NCBI GenBank assembly: GCA_024195585.1
Contig: SWBL01000675.1
Coordinates: 1 to 11,864 of the forward strand
Direction of reading: 5' to 3'
DNA from: Aureobasidium sp. EXF-3400
Lineage: Eukaryota > Ascomycota > Dothideomycetes > Dothideales > Saccotheciaceae
Length of the DNA stretch: 11,864 nt
Shown here: one piece after another, positions 1 through 7,013 of the stretch
Numbering within the stretch: the stretch's first letter is position 1
How the letters are laid out: each line of letters starts with the position of its first letter
Translations under genes and position numbers: made by a program
The notes under the pieces: model-generated
Told to the model about the DNA's origin: nothing
Databases searched by the model: none
Seen by the model: the letters and a program-made list of their open reading frames with translations, nothing else

Positions 1-232
1 GTCGAAATAGAGTATCTGACAGAGCTTAGCTCTCAGCGACCGCCCTTTGTACTACTGAGATCATATGACTCAACAGTGGATCTGAATCCGGTCTATCACG
101 ATTCAGTCCACTGCATCTCTTGGCGTGGCTTTCCGAAGAATGAGTTGTTCTGGCACCTACGGCCTTGAGCTGTGTCCAGGACTTGAGCACTAACATCGAG
201 CAGAACGTTCGTAACGGGGCTCTGTTTTAATA

Positions 233-1123
233 TTAGTGAAAGGAGTCCTCGAAGTAAAAGCTTCTTGGCCATCTTCCTGGCCGCGTAATTGTATGTCTGG
301 TTTCTTGCCGCAGAATAAGGTCCAACACCATAGCGTCTGTGTGTAGAAGTTCGTCGAGATCCCGCTGCTGAATGGAGTATCTGAGGATGACGCGAGTGTC
401 ATCAGTACCACTAGAACCTGTGGTGAGAAGCTTCTGAGAGCTTGTAGGGGACGGAGTGTCCCAGCCAGAAGCTAAAAGTCTTTTCGTAAACCCCTTGCCT
501 TCCTTTGGGAAGACTTTTTGGTCGAGATAAAAGTCTATGGGCTCCAAGTTGAATTTCACACGAGGGAAGACTGATTCTTTGGGCAGCACTTGTTCATCTA
601 AGTTGATTGCATCCAGTGAAGAAAAAGTTGCTGGAAAATTGCTCGCCGTTGCCCACGCTCTGATCAAACTTTCTTGGTGTGCTTCTAAACTATCACCTTC
701 TTCTACAAAGTTGCACCTATAATAGTCACAGAGAATCGGTTGATCTCTACTAGAGGGCGCAAAATTCTGCCTAATTTGTCCGGTCTTGAGCTTGCAAAAT
801 CCGGGGCCGTCTTGGCACCTCATGCGCTTGACACGTCGTTGATCAACCATGTCAATTTGTTGACGCCGCCAAGGCTGAGCGCGTCTCATCACGCGCCCAT
901 TCTCCATCCTAGTTACAAACACAGACTCTCTATCCTCCTCACGAATCCTACAACCATCGCCGTTCGCTATATTTTGACACTGTCTCAACCTTGGGGTCTT
1001 GTTGCCGGACTTGTCAGTATTCTCTTCAGAGAGGACAGGCCCTGCGACCGGACTTTGGGAGTGACTCGGTACGAGAGCTAGCGACTGCGTAGCAATCCTC
1101 GATTCCTTCCTCTCTCTACACAC
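233..1123 (-). CDS. Hypothetical protein, unrecognised family
   Basis: A 296-codon uninterrupted frame, long for this sequence, but I do not recognise the product. No signal peptide or membrane segment is apparent. The protein is charged and probably soluble. A cysteine/histidine-containing stretch near residues 132-149 (C132, C137, H149) lacks a second spaced histidine, so I do not call a zinc finger. Residues 175-191 and 200-216 look like an internal duplication sharing an LD-x-Q/K-V-x-PKE pattern. The start is uncertain: Met 1 (1123), Met 73 (907), Met 92 (850) and Met 101 (823) are all possible. The first 70 residues include one copy of a DNA repeat that also occurs upstream, so the later starts are plausible. 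A further exon at about 96-221 might replace the last 31 residues. It could also be a fragment or a non-coding open frame. Confidence 0.4.
   Translation of the reverse strand: MCRERKESRIATQSLALVPSHSQSPVAGPVLSEENTDKSGNKTPRLRQCQNIANGDGCRIREEDRESVFVTRMENGRVMRRAQPWRRQQIDMVDQRRVKRMRCQDGPGFCKLKTGQIRQNFAPSSRDQPILCDYYRCNFVEEGDSLEAHQESLIRAWATASNFPATFSSLDAINLDEQVLPKESVFPRVKFNLEPIDFYLDQKVFPKEGKGFTKRLLASGWDTPSPTSSQKLLTTGSSGTDDTRVILRYSIQQRDLDELLHTDAMVLDLILRQETRHTITRPGRWPRSFYFEDSFH
995..1057 (+). repeat. Imperfect direct repeat, copy 1
   Basis: A 63-base segment beginning GGTCTTGTTGCCGGACTTGT and ending in CGACCGGACTTTG. It recurs in the same orientation about 182 bases downstream. This copy lies inside the minus-strand frame, near residues 23-43 if the longest start is used. 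The two copies share long identical blocks (CCGGACTTGTCA, GAGGACAGGCC, ACCGGACTTTG) and differ by substitutions and a net 5-base length difference in the middle. Confidence 0.8.
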
Positions 1124-1464
1124 TTTTGACCAGTCCCTGAGCGCTGCGAGATTTGGCTGTACACTTTTGTTATCAAGGTCTTGTAGCCGGACTTGTCAAT
1201 ATTCCTTTCCTTCCAGGGAGGACAGGCCTTGCAACCGGACTTTGCTAGCGAAAGCTGTACGACTCACGATCGCGACTCTCCTTCATTTTACTCAGCCTCA
1301 TCTCTATCATTCAGGTTTTCCCTCTTCTTCATCATTTTTGCCCGTATACACAGAGTCAAGGCTGCTCTCCATCGATCCAACAAAAAGAAAAGCCTGGGCG
1401 GGTGGGAATCCGACTCGTCGGGGCATTGGTATTTTCCTCTTTTGTTTGAACGTTTATTGTTGAC
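1124..1464. other. Intergenic region between divergent reading frames
   Basis: A 341-base gap between the 5' ends of the minus-strand hypothetical gene and the plus-strand decayed gene. It holds the second copy of the direct repeat and otherwise pyrimidine-rich sequence (CTTCCTCTCTCT just upstream, CCCTCTTCTTCATC near 1320) of the type seen in fungal promoters. Short open frames here overlap each other and look like chance. I see no clear TATA box. Confidence 0.4.
1177..1244 (+). repeat. Imperfect direct repeat, copy 2
   Basis: A 68-base segment beginning GGTCTTGTAGCCGGACTTGT and ending in CAACCGGACTTTG, matching copy 1 at 995-1057. The central part has 5 extra bases (a TTCC-rich insertion) relative to copy 1. 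Similarity appears to fade outside these limits, although a short ACACTTTTG-like motif occurs upstream at both 1120-1130 and 1159-1168. Confidence 0.8.
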
Positions 1465-3830
1465 ATGAGTACAGTTGAGAAGACATACTGGAAGGTCCGA
1501 AAGGCGGCATATGTCCGTCCTTCGAACTCTCCTAACGGTTGCCATTGTACTGTGCGCTTTTTGTATACGACATGCGGCAACTCGACGCAAGCCTCTCTTC
1601 TTGTCCAATACGCAGCTCCGTTTGCTGGGGCTGATGAGACTGCACGACTTGTCATTCTTTCCATTTCTCCAGGCAACACTCGAGCATGTCGTATGTCCCT
1701 AAGTAGCGGAGACGATCTGGTACCACCGCTTGTGCTTCCCCATGTCCCGAGCACATCAGTCAAGGCATCCTCGGATGTCTTGACGCTCACCATCACGCTC
1801 AAGACATTCGGCACTGTGCTGTATCCTCCCGAGATCGCAACCTTTCGCCCGGCCAACAGCTGTGATGATGCCGACTTTGAGGCTTTTGTCAACATCTGCC
1901 ATTCAACAGAGGTCCACCTCCATTTCGCCAGAGCTCAGTTCGGATTAGGTGGCGCAGAGAATCCGAGCGATCGAGTGCAGCTGAGGCAGTTCATTGGCGA
2001 CTTCAACACGAGTCAAACACTGCCAGCTGACTACGACCTTGTCTCTGCTGACAACGGCAGGGGTCTGCGTGAGGGAACATGACGGATCTTCCTGTCGCCT
2101 TCGGCGCTATTGATGTTCTTACCGTAGTCGTACTGGTAAACACCACCTTTGCCGTCACTTGGGCAACTGACGACAACGTCGCCGAGTCGAATGTCGTGTT
2201 CTGTGGTCGGCGCACCGCCACCAATGCGCTCACATCTGCACGACTGGTCGATCCTGATAAGAAAGTGTTTGTCTACCTCATGCTCGACGCGACCAATGTC
2301 AAAGCGATGACCATTGACGCCAATGACGAGGTGCCGCGCGAAGTCACCGATGCGTTCATCAAACAGGCACGCCGTACAGTAGCAGCTGACCTCATAAGCT
2401 TGCACTCCACTCTTGCTGCCAGTGTACCGCTCATTGTTCCCGACTCGGCACTACAGCAAAGATCCTCCACTAGCAAATGTCTAGAAACTTTGCTGCGGTT
2501 CGGGCAGTATCGGACATTCACAGTTTACGTACCCTCGGGCTCGATCAACCAAGGGCGTCTTACAGATCTGTGTGATTCACTAGATCAGGGTGTCCTCAAG
2601 TCGGCCGAACGACATGTCAAGACTCTGTATGCAGGTGCTGGGAGCAAGTCCATCATGCGACTGGATGAGTTATGGCCTTCGAATGAGCCCGAGGGTTCAC
2701 CGCCTTATGACCCATTGAAGGCTCCAGGAGTCAGCAACAATGTATTGACAGTTCAATCAGACTTGGAACCACTGAGCAGCTCCAGAGCGCGTGGGAGTGA
2801 CGGACGTCATCTCCTGCATCATGTCAAATACCTGCCAAGCGACGGCTTTTAACGAAGAGAGCCGCTCCTGAGTCCTGGGAACTAGCACTCGCAGCTCAGG
2901 GTGTGCAGATCACTGCTCTTCGTGCAGAGCATTCGGCTTTATGTGAAGAGCAACAACTTCAGCCTACGCCAGTGATCAACCTCGGGACTCAGATCGACCT
3001 ACATGTCGATTCTCTCGTCGAGAACCGACCTCGAGCTTCATCAGATCCAGCCCCATATTGGTTGCCACAGACCAACTGTGTCTCACAAAGTCAGACCAGT
3101 ATCACCCAGAGCACCATCGAAAACCGTCTGATGATGGTGGAAGACAGTATTGGTGACGAACGAAAACAAAAAGCATTCTTGAATACAAAGTTCGACCACG
3201 AGAGTATACGGGTATGTATACAAGGATTACCAGAATTCGTCAATTGTAAGACGATTTTCTTCCCTCTGCAGATGACACTCTAGCAGTCGTGTCATAGAGT
3301 GCTGTTCAGAAAGCCGGAGCTGTTTTTAGAGAGCAAAAACAAAGGTTAATTGTATCCTAGGCTGAACTTCCTTACACTCACGGTCCGCCGCCATGGTCCC
3401 CTACCGAAGTCAATACACCGACTGAAGTCAGCACTCCCACTCATGTCCCCAGCTCTGTCGAAATCAATGCCTTAAGCCACGCCAACGTGCACTCCCTAAA
3501 TCAAAATTCTAGCACCCCTCATTCGTTGTCACCACAAATCCGTCCGACAGTCTTTACACGCGGGTCCATAGGCGAGGCGACGTCGACACTGCCCTCTGTC
3601 AGAACACTACGCGTCTGGTTAAGATTCAACTACTGGTAAGTGGAACCTGAGAACTGGGGCCACTCAGACGAGATGTCAGCTCATACGCCTTGCTCACTAC
3701 AGGCATTGATGTGTTCTCGTGTGCTGGTATAAGGACCCGAAAGCTTTTGGTCTCGATACCGTTCTGTATTCTAAATTCTTGGATGACTGCTCCGCTACGT
3801 CGCTCGAGAACAAAGGGAGGGCTTTACTAG
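1465..3830 (+). pseudogene. Decayed multi-exon gene of unknown family
   Basis: Protein-like sequence runs for over 2.3 kb but changes frame and meets stops. Segment A (1465-2068, ATG at 1465) is open for about 200 codons and then hits TGA at 2080-2082. A GT-AG stretch at 2069-2127 (59 bases) would join it exactly in phase to segment B, open to 2852. Segment C uses another frame (about 2801-3203) with a glutamine/leucine-rich, possibly coiled-coil start near 2875-2965. A 68-base GTATAC...CTGCAG stretch (3204-3271) would join C in phase to segment D (3272-3635), which carries in-frame TAG at 3295-3297 and 3358-3360. A GTAAGT...CTACAG stretch (3636-3702) leads to a last segment with TGA at 3707-3709. 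Both TAGs could derive from CAG by one transition. I do not recognise the family. An intact gene with more introns is less likely because of the TAGs inside D. Confidence 0.55.
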
Positions 3831-4778
3831 TACTCGTGGCCCGTCTGTCTCAGTCCACCAAGACCCTACATCGGCAAGATTCCTGACGGCAAAGTCTGTT
3901 GTCATTTTGTTTTCGACGATAGTTTGCAACATCGCCGGTATCTGAGCGTACAGTTCCGAGTGAGTCCAGCTACCTGGTCCGCAGCCGAGCATAACAATAT
4001 TGGCCATTCTCAGTAATACAGCTGATACTGAGATGTTGTTGCCTGCCAATGCACCGATCTGAACCCAGGTCAGCCGCTGGGTCTTCTCCTTCCTCTTTGC
4101 GAAAATCCCTGAAAGCGCTGCTTGCATAACGTCTCCCCAAAGGTAGTCCAAGACAATGTCTACGTTAGCCGCCTCCGTGAAGTCGGTATCTTCCAACACG
4201 TGACTGAGTGGGATGCTGGCTGTAGCCCCGAGCTCTTTTGTCCTTTCCAATTTAGATCCCGGCTTTCCGATCGCAAAGACCTTTTTCGCGCCCATCGCTT
4301 TCGCGATCTGTATCGCTGCTTGCCCGCTGACACCTGTCGCACCCACAATCGCAACACTGAACTCCAGCTCTTGATTGGGGAATAGTCCAGCGCGCGCGGA
4401 GAGTGCCATCCAGCTGCTCATTACAGGGTTACCGAGGACGGCAATCATGTTGGGATCAGCGCCTTTTGGTAGCTTGAAGACGTCTTGTTTGTCGATGTTG
4501 ATCTCATCTGCGAAGGAGCCAGTTGGTGCATCCAAGCAATTGAAGTATACGAGATGACCAGAGGGGACGAGAGCGCCTACTCCATCGGTGCCAGGAATAT
4601 GAGGAGGCGAGGTGTTTACCACCGAAAAATGTTTTCCTGCAGCACGTGAACGAACCAGATTGTGTAGTCCAGCTGCTAGGACCTGAATCCGGACCTGGTT
4701 TTCTGTTGGTTCTGGGAGATCGATCGTGGAGTACTTTGGAGATATACCCCATTTGTGAACCACTGCGACTTGGACCAT
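3795..4778 (-). CDS. Quinone-oxidoreductase-like MDR dehydrogenase (zinc-free)
   Basis: Probable NAD(P)H-dependent oxidoreductase of the medium-chain dehydrogenase/reductase superfamily, quinone oxidoreductase group; the substrate is unknown. The chosen start is the ATG at 4776-4778 (327 residues), because it begins a typical N-terminus (VQVAVVHKWG). The frame stays open upstream to an ATG at 5003, but those 75 codons are low-complexity and unlike the family. Visible landmarks: an N-terminal GroES-like fold with HIPGTDGVG at about residues 61-68, the Rossmann nucleotide-binding motif VGATGVSGQAA at about 145-155 followed by an AMGAKKV strand, DYLWG at about 211-215, and a family-like tail (LADVGSWWTETDGPRVLV). 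The zinc-binding cysteines of alcohol dehydrogenases are absent, as expected for this group. No signal peptide is seen, so it is probably cytosolic. The last codons overlap the 3' end of the decayed plus-strand gene. Confidence 0.85.
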   Translation of the reverse strand: MVQVAVVHKWGISPKYSTIDLPEPTENQVRIQVLAAGLHNLVRSRAAGKHFSVVNTSPPHIPGTDGVGALVPSGHLVYFNCLDAPTGSFADEINIDKQDVFKLPKGADPNMIAVLGNPVMSSWMALSARAGLFPNQELEFSVAIVGATGVSGQAAIQIAKAMGAKKVFAIGKPGSKLERTKELGATASIPLSHVLEDTDFTEAANVDIVLDYLWGDVMQAALSGIFAKRKEKTQRLTWVQIGALAGNNISVSAVLLRMANIVMLGCGPGSWTHSELYAQIPAMLQTIVENKMTTDFAVRNLADVGSWWTETDGPRVLVKPSLCSRAT

Positions 4779-5230
4779 GTCGATATGATGGTTCGTAAGA
4801 TTGCAAAAATGTTTTTGATATTGGAGAGAAGTTTGGTGGCTGAGGTCAGGTCTATACGTTGCCGCTGACGCAAACGTGTTGTGCAAAAGAATTGCGGGCA
4901 CTAACGCCCGCGCAACGCGCCAATCACCTGCGTCGGACTCACCCCATGGTCCTTTCCACGTGATGGAGAAGGCTTTTTCTCCCGAACCACCACCCGAGAT
5001 CACACCGAGTGCGTCGTACTGTGTACGTTATCTGCAGAACGGAACACATCGTATCTCTTGTACCGTATAGGTGGGATTGAAAACATCTGGTGCTTGATGC
5101 GTACATAAATAAACGCCTTTGACACATCACATCCAGAGCAAACCCACAAACTACGGCCCTGCAATCAAACTGATCTTGTTGTTTCACACAGCCGATTCAA
5201 AATCGTCAGTCGCTTTACACACCTATCGCT
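4779..5230. promoter_or_regulatory. Divergent promoter region
   Basis: A 452-base region between the start codons of the dehydrogenase (minus) and the tetraspan gene (plus), so it should contain both promoters and both 5' leaders. Visible elements: a palindromic CACGTG (E-box type) at 4957-4962, an AT-rich ACATAAATAAAC at about 5103-5114 that could serve as a TATA element for the plus-strand gene, and a 13-base inverted repeat CGATTcaaAATCG at 5193-5205, 26 bases upstream of the plus-strand ATG. The upstream frame of the dehydrogenase reads through the proximal half but is probably leader. Regulatory roles are inferred from position only. Confidence 0.4.
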
Positions 5231-5808
5231 ATGGCGAAAGATGAGGCTGTCCGGTCGCTCCGTATTTCTCAGACGATTTTTACTCTGCTTAATGTTGGGC
5301 TGGCGTGCTACCGTGAGTCGTCAAGCTAGATCGGCTCTAGAGTTTTCTTAACAACGACCAAAATAGTCTTTCAACATTCCACAAGAACCGCACAGCGCGA
5401 TGTGTCAGTACCAGTCGCTATATCTCTCGTTGCAGCATGTACCTCCGCTGCTGGTGTAGCATGTACTCCAACCACAAGCAAACTCGCAAGAAATCGTATG
5501 TCCAACGACCTCAAGAGTAAGTGCGTACTAACGGGAGTTGTACAGCGTCGAAGGTATTTGTTGCTTTTGCGATCGATTGGCTAGTCGCCTTCTTGAATCT
5601 GGTGGCTTTTTTGTCCGGCACGATGTTCGTCACGAGATCACAATACTGCTATAGGGTCACATGTGTTGTTATGAAGATCAGTACAGTGTTTACTGCTTTC
5701 AACTTCGCTAACTGGGCGGCTACCGCAACAGTCTGGGGCATTCGAATCCCAAAGTCTACAACCAATGTCGGAACGGTTCTGCCTCAGGTGGAGAAAGCAA
5801 GTGCTTAA
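5231..5808 (+). CDS. Small tetraspan membrane protein, MARVEL-like (3 exons)
   Basis: Spliced model: exons 5231-5312, 5367-5495 and 5546-5808, giving 157 residues. Intron 1 (54 bases) has a GTGAGT donor, a CTTAAC branch-like site and an AATAG acceptor. Intron 2 (50 bases) has a GTATGT donor, a perfect TACTAAC branch and a TACAG acceptor. All joins keep phase. Four hydrophobic helices are predicted by eye at about residues 13-31, 42-61, 73-98 and 115-138. A cysteine pair (C105, C110) lies in the loop between helices 3 and 4. The short charged N-terminus and polar tail fit a MARVEL-type topology, proteins that organise membrane domains in fungi, but this assignment rests on topology and residue pattern only. 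The context (TATGGCG) supports the start. It is divergent from the dehydrogenase gene. Confidence 0.75.
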
Positions 5809-6950
5809 GGGTGGACATCATCCTGTTCTCGGCGAAGCGCAACTCATGTCTTATGTCTCACCCTGCTTCTTGTCCGAGCGCGTTGAATCCAATGGCCGCA
5901 TTGCTTCGCGTGGAAGTTTGGCCGGTACAGCCTTGGGACGGTTTGGACCAACTTTCCGGCCCTGGGTGGTCGTTGCCGACCTCCCTGGGCCAGTCCGAAG
6001 GCCTGATGTGTTCGTACGCACAACGTCTGGGATTGCGCAACGCCTATCAAAACAGGGATACCGTCGCTGGTCAATAGATGTTGCAGACAATCGTGCAACT
6101 ACTCATGCCGAACGACAGCCTAAAACATTGCTAGGGTTGGAAGCTCAAACCCATACATTTTCCCCCCTTCCTGTTCTACATCTGCATTATAAGCATTCGT
6201 TCGTGCGATCAAAACACTTTATGCTCGTGCTCCAGTATAGTGGGTAGTAAAGCAGCACACAGGACCCTGTTCTTGAAGGATTTCTGCGAAGCACTGTCCA
6301 TCATAGCGATGAACTACGCAACCCACTTCGATGCTGCTATGAGCTGTTGTTGCGGTGGTAACATCATGTCACCTGTATAGGCTGGACACTTGCCGTCAAG
6401 GCACATTATAAGGTATGACCGCCCTCTGCTAACGTATTAGGACCGATTTGGCATAGGTAGTTTGTGCGGATGTTACCGTACGAGAAAGACATGCCTGACT
6501 CTTGACGACCAGGAAGGTGCTTTACTTCGCGCTGGTCTGCAAAACGTATCTTTCGCCGTATGCAGTGGTCGCGATCGTGTCTCTGAGACGCTAATCACGT
6601 ATCTTTAGGTTGCATTGCCTAGTTTCTATACGCGTAAAGAGTAGGCTTGGTAGCTATACGTTATTCAACTAGTGCTCTGGCAACATCAAACAATCACGAG
6701 ACGTCGGCATTGTGCGGAAAACAGTGTGTGCTTTGATTCTTCCCCTGAAATAAGATCAATAGATCCATCAATGGTCTCTTTGTATGCTCTTCCAGCACTG
6801 TCGCGAGGCTGAGCAAGCTTCGCCGAGATGCGGTCACCAAGCTACGCCACCTACGCACGGAATCCATGGTGACCATTTAAATCACTACTTCGCTGGTTAG
6901 CGAGCTTCTTCGGTACGCTTTACGACACTTTCTGATTGTGAGTGACGGCC
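5809..6950. other. Gene-poor intergenic region
   Basis: About 1.1 kb between the tetraspan gene and the esterase promoter. Several overlapping open frames of 60-160 codons on both strands occur at 5765-6247, but they lack recognisable motifs and shadow one another. They lie in GC-richer sequence that may be the 3' UTR of the upstream gene. A 60-codon minus-strand frame at 6694-6876 is also unsupported. The only repeat noted is a 10-base ACGTATCTTT at 6544-6553 and 6597-6606. I see no tRNA-like B box, transposon ends or long repeats. Confidence 0.5.
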
Positions 6951-6956
6951 TATAAA
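6951..6956 (+). promoter_or_regulatory. TATA box of the esterase gene
   Basis: TATAAA lies 63 bases upstream of the esterase ATG, within GGCCTATAAACACTG. The spacing leaves room for transcription start about 30 bases downstream and a short leader ending in AAGACCATGG, a good start context. The match to consensus and the position support it; there is no direct evidence of use. Confidence 0.6.
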
Positions 6957-7013
6957 CACTGATACAGCCCACCAAGTCGTGACAGCAATTCATTCAAACG
7001 ATTCTACAAGACC

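Noticed and set aside
1467..2405. Minus-strand frames opposite the decayed gene (1356-1895 and 2031-2405)
   Set aside because: Their products look unstructured, while the plus-strand frames over the same bases read as continuous protein with phase-matched intron joins.
4779..5003. 75-codon N-terminal extension of the dehydrogenase
   Set aside because: The family's N-terminus begins at the ATG at 4778. The extension has no targeting-peptide character and reads into the divergent promoter.
5765..6247. A 160-codon plus-strand frame and several overlapping minus-strand frames after the tetraspan gene
   Set aside because: They overlap the last exon of the spliced gene, shadow each other in GC-richer sequence, contain no recognisable motif or splice-supported extension, and several frames are open over the same bases.
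6411..6445. GTATGA...CTAAC...TTAG intron-like string
   Set aside because: It would be only about 30 bases long and no coding sequence flanks it.
6694..6876. 60-codon minus-strand frame upstream of the esterase
   Set aside because: It is short, without motif or splice context, and the opposite strand is equally open over part of it.
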